A DNA stretch of 64,000 nt. Origin: an uncultured Gemmata sp. GTDB lineage: Bacteria > Planctomycetota > Planctomycetia > Gemmatales > Gemmataceae. The notes beneath the pieces were generated by a model. That model saw nothing but the letters and a program-made list of their open reading frames with translations. It was not told the origin of the DNA and searched no databases. Position numbers and translations under genes: made by a program. The stretch spans positions 496,001 through 560,000 of the forward strand of contig CALDUT010000001.1 of NCBI GenBank assembly GCA_937924775.1, given 5' to 3'. Shown piece after piece: positions 36,110 through 44,799 of this stretch (position 1 is its first letter; each line of letters starts with the position of its first letter).

Positions 36110-37009
36110 ATGTCGTTGGGATTGATCGGCTACAAAGTGGGCATGACGCAGGTTTTCACACCGGATGGCATCGCCGAGCCGGTGACGGTGCTGCAACTGG
36201 GGCCCTGCCCGGTGTTGCAGATCAAATATCCCAAAGCCGATAACGGCGCGCCGAAGGATGGCTACCCGGCGTTGCAATTGGGCTTCAAAGACAAAAAGCG
36301 GAAGAATGCCACCCGCCCGGAACGGGGCCATGTCGCCGCCAGCCTGGAATCGAAGCGGAAAGCCGCCCGGCTCAAAGCCGGAGTGGCCATCCCCCCCAAA
36401 GCCGACTGCGAACCGCAGAAGGTGATTCGCGAATTCCGGCTCGACCGCGGCGGCTTTGTCGATCCGGCAACCATCCAGGCCGGTCCCGGTGAAGCCACCT
36501 TCAAAGTGGAACGAATCAAAGTCAGCGGTGAAGGGGCCACCAAAAAGTACGATCTGTACACCGACGACATGACGGTGAAAGTGGGCGATCGGCTAACGAT
36601 CGACCAGGTGTTCAAGGATGTGCTGGCCGTTGATGTGATCGGTACATCAAAAGGTCGCGGTACGCAGGGGGTGATGAAGCGGCACGGTTTCGCCGGCCTG
36701 CCGGCCTCGCACGGGGCCAAGAAAGTCCACCGGCAAGCAGGTTCGACCGCGTCGCTGGCAAGCAACCGGGGTACTGGTCGGCCCAAGAAGGGTCTGCGTC
36801 GCGCGGGCCGCTACGGTCATGAACGCGTCACCATCCGCAATCTGACGGTCGTCAAAATCGACCCGGAAAACCATCTGATGCTTGTTCGCGGTGGCGTACC
36901 CGGCCATCCCGGCGCGGTGGTCCTGGTTCGACCCACAAATAAGGTCGGCCCTGGCTCCCCCAAAGCCAAGACGATCAAACGCGAAGTCGCTGTCGCCAAG
37001 AAGAAGTGA
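36110..37009 (+). CDS. rplC: 50S ribosomal protein L3, enlarged and standing alone
   Basis: Core large-subunit protein that organises the peptidyl-transferase region. Seen: GLIGYKVGMTQVFTPDG, VIGTSKGRGTQGVMKRHGF, PASHGAKKVHRQAGS, GHERVTIRNL and LMLVRGGVPGHPGAVVLV. It is 299 residues long against a usual 205-220: an insertion of about 40 residues lies around positions 118-160, and the C-terminal tail is lysine-rich. The L3 extended loop also differs in sequence. The gene stands alone between ilvB and a DUF1553 gene; no rpsJ, rplD or rplW is adjacent, so the S10 operon is broken here. Confidence 0.95.
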   Translation: MSLGLIGYKVGMTQVFTPDGIAEPVTVLQLGPCPVLQIKYPKADNGAPKDGYPALQLGFKDKKRKNATRPERGHVAASLESKRKAARLKAGVAIPPKADCEPQKVIREFRLDRGGFVDPATIQAGPGEATFKVERIKVSGEGATKKYDLYTDDMTVKVGDRLTIDQVFKDVLAVDVIGTSKGRGTQGVMKRHGFAGLPASHGAKKVHRQAGSTASLASNRGTGRPKKGLRRAGRYGHERVTIRNLTVVKIDPENHLMLVRGGVPGHPGAVVLVRPTNKVGPGSPKAKTIKREVAVAKKK

Positions 37010-37281
37010 GCCTTCAGACCCCACCTGCGCTGGGATGGGAATCGGGGGGACGTTATGCGCCCCCCACAGTACGAAGTGTGTATCCAAGCACGCATCTGCT
37101 TCCCACGAACCCGCGAGTAGCCGCGGGGTTACTCGCAGACGTGTTCATTTCTGGGGTTCTTTTTTGGAGAAGTGGAGATGGGCCGGGCCGTGGGTGGCCC
37201 AGCCGAGCCTTTCCAAGGCTTCTATCGAGCGCGGACCTTTGGCGTTCTTCTGCCGCTTTGGCCGCCGGGGGTCGGTGGGGT

Positions 37282-39837
37282 TCAGTCAAGATAGATGAAC
37301 TCGTTGGTATTCAGGCATAGCAGGCAATATTGCGTCAGGGCTTGTTTTTCGGTCAGTTGATGGTTGTCTTGCAGTCGGCGGATGAAAGCAACATCGGCTC
37401 TCACTTCCTCCGCGGTGGGTTTGCGGCCGGTGGTGAGGCGGATGGCCCGGGTCACTTGTGCGGCCAGATCACCAGATCGTTCTTTTTGCAGGCGTTGAGC
37501 GAAGAGTTCGGCTTGCTCGTTGGCGAATTCGCCGTTGAGTAAGCCCAGCGATTGCGTGGGCACCGTGGTGACATAGCGTACCGGGCAACTGCTATCCGGG
37601 TCGGGCTGGTCGAAGCCTATGAGGATGGGCACCCGCAACGACCGCTTCACATGGGCGTAGATGCTGCGGCGGTTGGCCTCTTCCGGTGGCGAGGTCGGCC
37701 AACCTTGCCCCGGCACCGACTGGCCGGCCAGAACCTCCTTGGGAATCTTCGGATAGGTGCTGGGGCCGAATTGCTTGAGATTCAGCGTGCCACTGACCGC
37801 CAGCATCGAATCGCGGACTTCTTCTGCCGTCAGTCGACGCATATTGAAGCGCCACAAGAAGTTATTGGCCGGGTCGATCCGCAGGTTCTCGGTATCCGCT
37901 GCCGAGGAGAGCTGATAGGTATTCGACATCATGATGAGTTTGTGGAGGCGTTTGAGTTTCCAGCCACCGTCCATGAATTCGCTGGCAAGCCAATCGAGCA
38001 ATTCCGGGTGTGTGGGTGGTTCGCCGAGTTTGCCGAAGTCGTTGGCGGTGGGGACGATCCCTTTGCCGAAGTGGTACTGCCAGACGCGGTTGACGAAGAC
38101 CCGCGCGGTGAGGGGATTGTCGGGGGACGCGATCCACCGGGCTAGCACGGTGCGGCGTCCGCTGCTTTTTTGGCCTGGCCGCGGTGGCGGGATGATCGGA
38201 TCAGGTAGCCCGAGCACTTCGGGGAACCCCGGCTGCACTTGCTTGCCGGGCGCCTGCGGCGAACCGCGAATGAGAACGTGGGTGGCCGGGGGCGTGCGGT
38301 CGCAGTTGTTGACGGACAAGGCCAGCAGTTGCCCAGCGGGGACCGGTTTCTTCTCCAACTCGGTCCGTTCCTTCCGTAAGGCCGCGTATTGCTCCTTAGG
38401 GGAGCCGCTGAGTTTGGGAATCACCTTGGTCCGAACGACTTGCGGCCGATCGGGGCCTTCGGCCGCCCGCTGATCTTCGGCCGGCAGGGTTTTGATGATC
38501 TGGTCCTCGATTGCCTCCATGGCTTTTTTCACTTCGGCCAGGCGGGCGTCGCGTTGTTTCAGTTCGGCTTCGTACTTGGCCCGTTCCGCCGGGGGGGTGA
38601 TGTCGGTGAGGTTGAACGGTGAGCGAACGTCGCGGGTGAGCGAGTAGGGTTTGATGTCGCGGAAGAAGGCCAGCAGTTTGTAGTAATCGGCTTGGGGGAT
38701 GGGGTCGGCTTTGTGTTCATGGCAGCGAGCGCAGTTGATGGTGGTGGCCAGGAACGCTTGCCCGGTGGTGGCGATGATGTCGTCGTAGCCGTCGTAGAGG
38801 GCTTGGAGTGGATCCGCGGGTTCATCGTCCCAGAGGCCGAGCCGGTAGTAGCCGGTGGCGATGATAGCCTCGGGATGGAAACCTTCGAGTTCATCTCCGG
38901 CCAGTTGTTCGATGATGAACTGTGTGTACGGTTTATCGGCGTTGAAGCTTTGGATAACATAGTCGCGATAGCGCCAGGCGAAGGGTTTGGGGCCGTCGCG
39001 CTCGTAGCCGTTGGTTTCGGCGTAGCGGACGACGTCGAGCCAATGGCGGCCCCACTTTTCGCCATAGTGGGGGCTGGCCAGCAGTTGGTCGATCAGTTTT
39101 TCCCACGCGTTGGCCTCGGTGCTAGCGACGAAGGCGTCGATCTGTTCGGGGGTCGGGGGAAGGCCGATCAGGTCGTAGTAGGCCCGGCGGATGAGCGTGG
39201 CACGATCCGCAGGGCCTACCGGTTGCAGTCCTTTCGCTTGCCACTGGGCAGCGATGAAGGCATCGATGGGATTGCGAATGGTCCAGTTCGCCTGCGTCAC
39301 CTGGGGCACGGCGGGCCGCTTGACCGGTTGATAAGCCCAATACTTCTTGGCTTCTTCGGTGATGAGGCTCTTGTGGGGTGGAGCCTGCGCGGTCCCCATC
39401 CGGGCTTTGGGAACCGGGAGCCCCGCTTTCACCCATTTCTCCAGCGTGGCGAGGTCGGCGTCGGGCAGTTTGCCCTTGGGTGGCATCTTGTAGGCATCGT
39501 CCTGATAGTGAATGGCTTTCAGGAGTAAACTGGCTGCGGGTTGAGCCAGATCGACCGCCGGTCCACTGTCGCCGCCCTGAAGGATCGCCGCTCGCGTCGC
39601 GAGGTTCAGCCCCCCTTTGACTTTCTCCGGGTCGTCGCCGTGGCACTTGAAGCAATGCTTTTGCAGCACCGGTAGCACGTCTTTCTCGAAGAACGCCACC
39701 TGTTCGGCGGTGAATGAAGGTGTGGCGGCTTTCGGATCGTCGGCCCAGACGCGCGGCGGGAGTCCTTCGCCGGTGAAGGCGATCAGTGCCACCGCGCAGA
39801 TGGTGCCAGCCAGCGAGCCAACCCAGCGTGGGATCAT
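37282..39837 (-). CDS. PSCyt1-DUF1549-DUF1553 planctomycete cytochrome protein
   Basis: An 851-residue exported protein of a family greatly expanded in planctomycetes. A signal sequence (GSLAGTICAVALIAFTGEG) precedes a haem-binding PSCyt1 domain with CFKCHG near residue 62, then the DUF1549 domain (IDAFIAAQWQAKGLQP, RRAYYDLIGLPPTPEQIDAF) and the DUF1553 domain (LARWIASPDNPLTARVFVNR and GKGIVPTANDFGKLG). These are thought to act in oxidative breakdown of polysaccharides, but the reaction is not established. AGGA lies before the ATG at 39837. The distal neighbour upstream is another haem-containing degradative protein. Confidence 0.94.
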   Translation of the reverse strand: MIPRWVGSLAGTICAVALIAFTGEGLPPRVWADDPKAATPSFTAEQVAFFEKDVLPVLQKHCFKCHGDDPEKVKGGLNLATRAAILQGGDSGPAVDLAQPAASLLLKAIHYQDDAYKMPPKGKLPDADLATLEKWVKAGLPVPKARMGTAQAPPHKSLITEEAKKYWAYQPVKRPAVPQVTQANWTIRNPIDAFIAAQWQAKGLQPVGPADRATLIRRAYYDLIGLPPTPEQIDAFVASTEANAWEKLIDQLLASPHYGEKWGRHWLDVVRYAETNGYERDGPKPFAWRYRDYVIQSFNADKPYTQFIIEQLAGDELEGFHPEAIIATGYYRLGLWDDEPADPLQALYDGYDDIIATTGQAFLATTINCARCHEHKADPIPQADYYKLLAFFRDIKPYSLTRDVRSPFNLTDITPPAERAKYEAELKQRDARLAEVKKAMEAIEDQIIKTLPAEDQRAAEGPDRPQVVRTKVIPKLSGSPKEQYAALRKERTELEKKPVPAGQLLALSVNNCDRTPPATHVLIRGSPQAPGKQVQPGFPEVLGLPDPIIPPPRPGQKSSGRRTVLARWIASPDNPLTARVFVNRVWQYHFGKGIVPTANDFGKLGEPPTHPELLDWLASEFMDGGWKLKRLHKLIMMSNTYQLSSAADTENLRIDPANNFLWRFNMRRLTAEEVRDSMLAVSGTLNLKQFGPSTYPKIPKEVLAGQSVPGQGWPTSPPEEANRRSIYAHVKRSLRVPILIGFDQPDPDSSCPVRYVTTVPTQSLGLLNGEFANEQAELFAQRLQKERSGDLAAQVTRAIRLTTGRKPTAEEVRADVAFIRRLQDNHQLTEKQALTQYCLLCLNTNEFIYLD

Positions 39838-40208
39838 GGTATCGGTCCTGTCGGCGGGGTTATCCCCGCGGTTGGGGGAGGTTGTTGCAACCATTCGTCG
39901 GGGGTGAGAACCGGGATGGTCAGTTTACCCCGAAAGTGCTTGGCATTCCACGCAATCATGGCCGGGAATGGATGCGCACTTGGCGATCGGCACGGCCATG
40001 ACCGCATCCCCGAGCGACATTGGCCGCGTCATTTGCGTCACGACTTTATCGTAAATACACCCGGCGTTCGCGGGAACCAACCCCGGATCGGGAGTCAAGC
40101 CGCGAAATCCGGGCGGTGGGTGTTTGGTCATTTCGCTTTCCGGTAACTTCTAGCGCTCCTGGAATAGTGATGCTGCGGCTGGCGCCGGCATAGCCTCGCG
40201 GGGGGCAG
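39838..40208. other. Intergenic region between two haem-protein genes
   Basis: Contains only a doubtful 68-codon minus-strand open frame (39925-40131, listed separately). No promoter or terminator motif is convincing. Confidence 0.35.
39925..40131 (-). CDS. Doubtful small ORF (68 aa)
   Basis: Same strand as both flanking genes. A GGAAAG sequence lies just upstream of its ATG, and third codon positions are moderately GC-rich. The product has three cysteines near the end (KCASIPGHDCVECQ) but no recognised domain. It could equally be chance open sequence in GC-rich DNA. Confidence 0.25.
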   Translation of the reverse strand: MTKHPPPGFRGLTPDPGLVPANAGCIYDKVVTQMTRPMSLGDAVMAVPIAKCASIPGHDCVECQALSG

Positions 40209-43200
40209 TTACGGCGTTTCCACAGTGACCGCGACGATGATGGGCGCGGTGCGGTCCGGCCCTTTGACGAATTCGATCGTCCGGATCGCCGCGTCGGGGC
40301 GTTTGGGCGTGATCGCCAGATAGCGGACCTGCTGATTCCGCAGAGCGAAAGCGAATTTCGACTCGGGCACATCGAAGCGGCGGATATAGTCCGCGAAGTG
40401 AACACCGTTTTTCAGTTCATGATCTTCCGTTTGCCCATCGGCGTAGGTGAGGCGAACGATCATCGACACCGTTTTCGGGGCGTTGTTATCCAGGGCTCCC
40501 CAGCCGCTGATGCCGCTGAGCAGGTGAATCGCCTTGGCCGGGCCGTTGAAAAACAGACGGACGCTCTTGGGCATGGTCGGCGGGATCTTCCCCTGGGGCC
40601 CGTACAGCATGACCACGTTCTTCACCTGGTCTTTCTGGGGATCCACCAGCACAAACGGTACATCATTGAACGTTTTGGGCTTCCAATCGGGGAAGATGAG
40701 CCGCTCGGTGATACCGCCGGCGTCGAAGAACATGTCCTTGGTGCTGATGACCGTAGCGACTTTATCCAACGGCAGTGGAACGAACTTGCCTTTCTGCGAC
40801 AAGAATTCCAACAGGTCCGCCAGTTCGGCCGGCTTCATCACTTTCTCGAAGCCTTCGGGCATCAATGATTTGTCGGTTTCCTTCCAACTGACGATATCGG
40901 CTTTGGCGAGGGTGTGCCGTTTGGCTTCCGCGTCGATCACTTCGAGTGTGGTCGCGGTTTGTGCCCCGAGGATACCCACGATGGTGCGCTCGTCGCTGGT
41001 CGCGACGCGATAGAGTTTGAAGTTCCCCTCCACACTGCGGGACGGATCCAGAATGGCAATGATCATCTCCTCGCGGGGATGAACGCCAAAGCCAGTGAGG
41101 TCCGGGCCGATAGCGGTGCCTTCGTTGCCGTGTTTATGGCATTTGGCACAGTGGGCCAGGAACATTTTCTGGCCGTTTTCGACATTACCCGGTTTCATCA
41201 GTTCGGCTTTCAGTTCGTCGATGACTTTCTGCCGGTCCGGATTGGGAAGGCCGCCGCCGAGTTCGAGAATTTTGCGGGCGCGGCTGCTGATGGTTTTGTC
41301 GGGGTGGCTGGCCAGCGCGGTGCGTTGATCGAGGGCGAGCATATCGAAGCGGAGCGTACCTTTTTCGACCGCGTCGAGGAAGGCCAGGGTGGAATCAGTT
41401 TTCGCCAACACGATCTGCAGCGCCGCGGGGCGGGCCGCGACCGGAACTTGCGGCAGTTTCGCCACCAGCGCCACGCCGACCGATTTTGCCTTCGACTGGG
41501 CCAACAGTTCGAACAGGGCGGACGCGAAGGCGGGGGAACTCGTGGGGGCGATGGCATCGAGCAGTTGGGAGGCGGCCTCGTCGCTCTCTGGCAAAAACTC
41601 GATGATTTGCTGGGCCGCGGTGAGTCGGGCGCTGTCGCTGGCCTTGACATCGGCCAGTGTAGCCAACGCAGCCTTGGTGATCTCCTTCAACTGTTCGTCA
41701 ATCCCTCGGACCCCCCACATCGCCGCCAGTTTCAGCAGTTTGCCACGAGAATGGGGCGAAATTTTCGTCAGCAGTGTGACGATGGCTTGGTGGCCCTCTG
41801 CGCTCAGTTGTACGGCCTGGCGGGCGGGCCACGCCGCGGCCCAGCCGGCGATAGCGGCTTCCGCGGCGGCCAGTGGCGTAGCCGGCCGGGCGAGGTTGAC
41901 GAGAATTAGGTCGAGGTCCGGGGGGGCCCCGGTGAGGGCGAAGTTCCGCGCCGCCAATTCGACGATGGAAGCGACGGCCGACTGTTGAGCCGCCGTGTTG
42001 GAGAGTGCGACGAGATCCCTCAAGAACGGGGCCGGGTGGGCCGCTGCGGCCAAGGCGAGGGCTTCCGCCAGCGTGCGGTCGGCCAGGTTGGCGCGGTCGT
42101 TGAGCATGCGGGCCAACACCGTGCCGCGACTGGGCCAGTCGTTGCCGGCGACATCGAAAAGGCTCAGAAGGAAGGCTTTGCGAACCGGCAGAGCCGGATC
42201 GGTCGCCGCGGGGGCCAGCACGGCGGCGGTGGTATCGGTTTTCGGGGCGGTCCAGCAGGCGGCGGCCCGCACGGCGCTGGAGGGATGCCGAATCGCGTGC
42301 TTTTCAATGGCCGCCAACAACGCCCATTGCTGGGCTTCGGTGCGGGCCAGTCCGTGAAGCGTCCAGAGGGCGTGCAGGGCACCAGCATTGAGGCCGGTTT
42401 CGTCCATGCTCTGATCTTCCAGAAGCTTCATCAGAGCCGGGACCACATCGTCGTTACCACGGTCGATCAGCAACCGCTGCGCATGGAGCCGCCATGTCAG
42501 GTTCGGGTGCCGCAATGTGGAAACGAGCCTCTCTGGCGTCGCATTCTTGAGGGTGAACGGTTTCTCCTCTTTGGCTTTCTGGTACACGACCCGGTAGATG
42601 CGGCCGTGGGTTTTATCGCGCAGCGGGGTTTCGTAGGCATTGCCGCGGCCGTTGGTGAAGCCGGCTGGGGTGGGGTTGTGCTGCACGATGAAGGCGTACC
42701 AGTCGATGACCCACACATGGCCATCAGGGCCGACCTGGGCATCGATGGGCGCCGTCCATTCGTCGTCGCTGGCGACAAGGTTCCAACCGTAGTTGGCGCG
42801 GAAGTTCGTCCCGGTTGGCTCGAGGGTCATCGTCGCGGTCAGGTGGCCGGTGGGTTCCGAGATGAACGCGGTACGGTTCCAGTATTCCCGTGGATAGGTT
42901 CGGGCCGTGTACACCGCGATGTGCGACGCTGCGGTGAAACCGCCATGCCAATCGACCTGGCGAATCTTGGTGGTGATCGGTTCGATGTGGTTATCTGGGG
43001 CGATGTTAGCCAACACACTGGGGGTCAGCCCGTTCACCTTCTCGTAGTAGCGGTTGGGGATCGGCATATGAACGATCGGGCAGCCGTTGGCCGTGCTGCC
43101 AAACAGGTCCCCGGTTTCGTTGAAGTTCAAGCCCCAGGTGTTATTGCTGGTACTACGGAGAAATTCGAGTTTGGTCACTTTCAGTGGGGCACGGCGGGTG

Positions 43201-44603
43201 TCGGCTCCGGCGTTACGCTCCACGCGGAAGCGGTAGAAACCTTGCTTGAAGTTGTGCCGCTCGCCGCCGACGGTGCCGTTGAAACCGGCGTAGCCCACCG
43301 CCCCGTAAATCCAGCCATCGAAGCCGTAGCGGAGGTTACTGGGGCCAGCATGCGTGTCGTAGGTACTCCAGCCGCGGAACAGTTCCTGGCGCACGTCGGC
43401 TTGGCCGTCGCCATCGGTATCTTGCAAAAAGAGGGTGACCGGAGCTTGGTGAACAATCAGCCCACCGGCGTAGGGCAGCAGGCTGGTGGCAATGCTGAGT
43501 TTATCGGCGAAGGTGGTCACTTTATCGCACACGCCATCGCCGGTGGTGTCTTCGCACATCACAATTTTGTCGTTGCCGCGACCCGGCGGTTGTAAATCGT
43601 TGGGATAATCGACCGTGACAGAAACGAACAACCGGCCCTGTTCGTCCCACGCCATCGCGATGGGCTTGCCGCCGAGGTCTTTCTCCGTGACGAAAGGTTT
43701 GATCTGAAAATCGACCGGGGTGACGAAGTGTTTGAGGCTCTCCTCCACCGGCAGTGGTTTTTGCATCTTGGTGAGCGGACCACGCTGGCCACCGCGCGGC
43801 GGATAGAACGGCACCTTCGCTTCCACGTATTCAAACGGCTGAACATCCTTGCGCGGTTCGGTCATCTTCGGCTTTTCGAACTGGACCGGTTCGCTGTATG
43901 GCCCGGCCAGTGTGGGGTCTTGTCCGCACGCCCAGCGTATGCCGCGTTCGAGCAGATTGTGGAAGCCAGCGTGACCCCAGGTCCGCTGATCGTGGCCCCA
44001 CGCGGTGTAGAACACCCGGCCTTGGCCGTGTTCGCGAATCCACGTCCAGGGTTCTTTCACGTCGCCTTCGGCTCGCACCTCCAGTACTGTGCGGCCCTTC
44101 TCATTGTGCTTGGTGTGAACGTAGGTTTCATCCCAACTGGTGAAACCGCTGAAGCCTTTCATGATCGGGTGGTCGGCTTGCACTATCTGCGTGCGGAACG
44201 TGCCCGTGTTGTGGCTTTTGAACTGCGCCCCGACCAAGGCGATGTACTGGGGCGAATTGTGGAAGCAGTAACTGGCACAATGCACCGCGATCAACCCCTT
44301 GCCGCCGGCAACAAAATCGAGCAGGGCTTTCTCCTGTTCAGGGCGGATCTGCGTATGGTTGGCGTAGATCAGCAGGGCATCGTAGCCGGCGAGGGTTTGG
44401 GCGTTGAGGTCGTCGAGTTTGTCGGTATAGGTCAACTCAATGCCGCGGGTGGCGAGTACCGGTTGGAGTTGTTTGAAGCGTTCGGCGGGCCGGTGGCCAC
44501 CGTTATCACCGAGGAATAGCACCTTGAGCGGCTTCGGTTCGCGATCAGAACTCAGCAGGGGCAGAGTGAGTGCAACTAGCAGACACGCGAAGAACAAACG
44601 CAT
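40209..44603 (-). CDS. Giant exported ThuA / PVC-type dehydrogenase / HEAT / cytochrome c protein
   Basis: A 1464-residue protein. After the signal (MRLFFACLLVALTLPLL) comes a ThuA-like domain (about residues 30-240, VLFLGDNGGHRPAERF, GLIAVHCASYCF). Next is a PVC-type membrane-bound dehydrogenase propeller (about 300-680, with IAMAWDEQGRLFVSVTVDYP, DTDGDGQADVRQELF). A long HEAT-like helical region (about 700-1110) follows, then a cytochrome c domain with CAKCHKHGNEG near residue 1150, and a C-terminal beta domain (about 1260-1464). The layout suggests oxidation of a sugar or alcohol with electron transfer to the haem. AGGAG is 5 bases before the ATG at 44603. The substrate is unknown. Confidence 0.92.
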   Translation of the reverse strand: MRLFFACLLVALTLPLLSSDREPKPLKVLFLGDNGGHRPAERFKQLQPVLATRGIELTYTDKLDDLNAQTLAGYDALLIYANHTQIRPEQEKALLDFVAGGKGLIAVHCASYCFHNSPQYIALVGAQFKSHNTGTFRTQIVQADHPIMKGFSGFTSWDETYVHTKHNEKGRTVLEVRAEGDVKEPWTWIREHGQGRVFYTAWGHDQRTWGHAGFHNLLERGIRWACGQDPTLAGPYSEPVQFEKPKMTEPRKDVQPFEYVEAKVPFYPPRGGQRGPLTKMQKPLPVEESLKHFVTPVDFQIKPFVTEKDLGGKPIAMAWDEQGRLFVSVTVDYPNDLQPPGRGNDKIVMCEDTTGDGVCDKVTTFADKLSIATSLLPYAGGLIVHQAPVTLFLQDTDGDGQADVRQELFRGWSTYDTHAGPSNLRYGFDGWIYGAVGYAGFNGTVGGERHNFKQGFYRFRVERNAGADTRRAPLKVTKLEFLRSTSNNTWGLNFNETGDLFGSTANGCPIVHMPIPNRYYEKVNGLTPSVLANIAPDNHIEPITTKIRQVDWHGGFTAASHIAVYTARTYPREYWNRTAFISEPTGHLTATMTLEPTGTNFRANYGWNLVASDDEWTAPIDAQVGPDGHVWVIDWYAFIVQHNPTPAGFTNGRGNAYETPLRDKTHGRIYRVVYQKAKEEKPFTLKNATPERLVSTLRHPNLTWRLHAQRLLIDRGNDDVVPALMKLLEDQSMDETGLNAGALHALWTLHGLARTEAQQWALLAAIEKHAIRHPSSAVRAAACWTAPKTDTTAAVLAPAATDPALPVRKAFLLSLFDVAGNDWPSRGTVLARMLNDRANLADRTLAEALALAAAAHPAPFLRDLVALSNTAAQQSAVASIVELAARNFALTGAPPDLDLILVNLARPATPLAAAEAAIAGWAAAWPARQAVQLSAEGHQAIVTLLTKISPHSRGKLLKLAAMWGVRGIDEQLKEITKAALATLADVKASDSARLTAAQQIIEFLPESDEAASQLLDAIAPTSSPAFASALFELLAQSKAKSVGVALVAKLPQVPVAARPAALQIVLAKTDSTLAFLDAVEKGTLRFDMLALDQRTALASHPDKTISSRARKILELGGGLPNPDRQKVIDELKAELMKPGNVENGQKMFLAHCAKCHKHGNEGTAIGPDLTGFGVHPREEMIIAILDPSRSVEGNFKLYRVATSDERTIVGILGAQTATTLEVIDAEAKRHTLAKADIVSWKETDKSLMPEGFEKVMKPAELADLLEFLSQKGKFVPLPLDKVATVISTKDMFFDAGGITERLIFPDWKPKTFNDVPFVLVDPQKDQVKNVVMLYGPQGKIPPTMPKSVRLFFNGPAKAIHLLSGISGWGALDNNAPKTVSMIVRLTYADGQTEDHELKNGVHFADYIRRFDVPESKFAFALRNQQVRYLAITPKRPDAAIRTIEFVKGPDRTAPIIVAVTVETP

Positions 44604-44799
44604 GGCGTCTCCTGAAATTCTCACAAATAATGCAGTGTTATTTTACACCCAACCGAGCCATTGTCCTATACGGTAATTTTTCGCCCGTCTAACGGCTTGG
44701 CGTGAGAAGTTGTTCGTTTTCGCTCAAGTGTCAACCCGGACCGCTCCTTCTGCCGAAATCCCTTCTGACAGATGCGCAGGTTCTACACAGGAGTCAGGG

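Noticed and set aside
37141-37215. Possible rplC terminator
   Set aside because: Only imperfect GC stems and a T-run that does not follow a stem.
41985-43595. 536-codon plus-strand frame
   Set aside because: Antisense of the ThuA/dehydrogenase giant gene; no recognisable motif.
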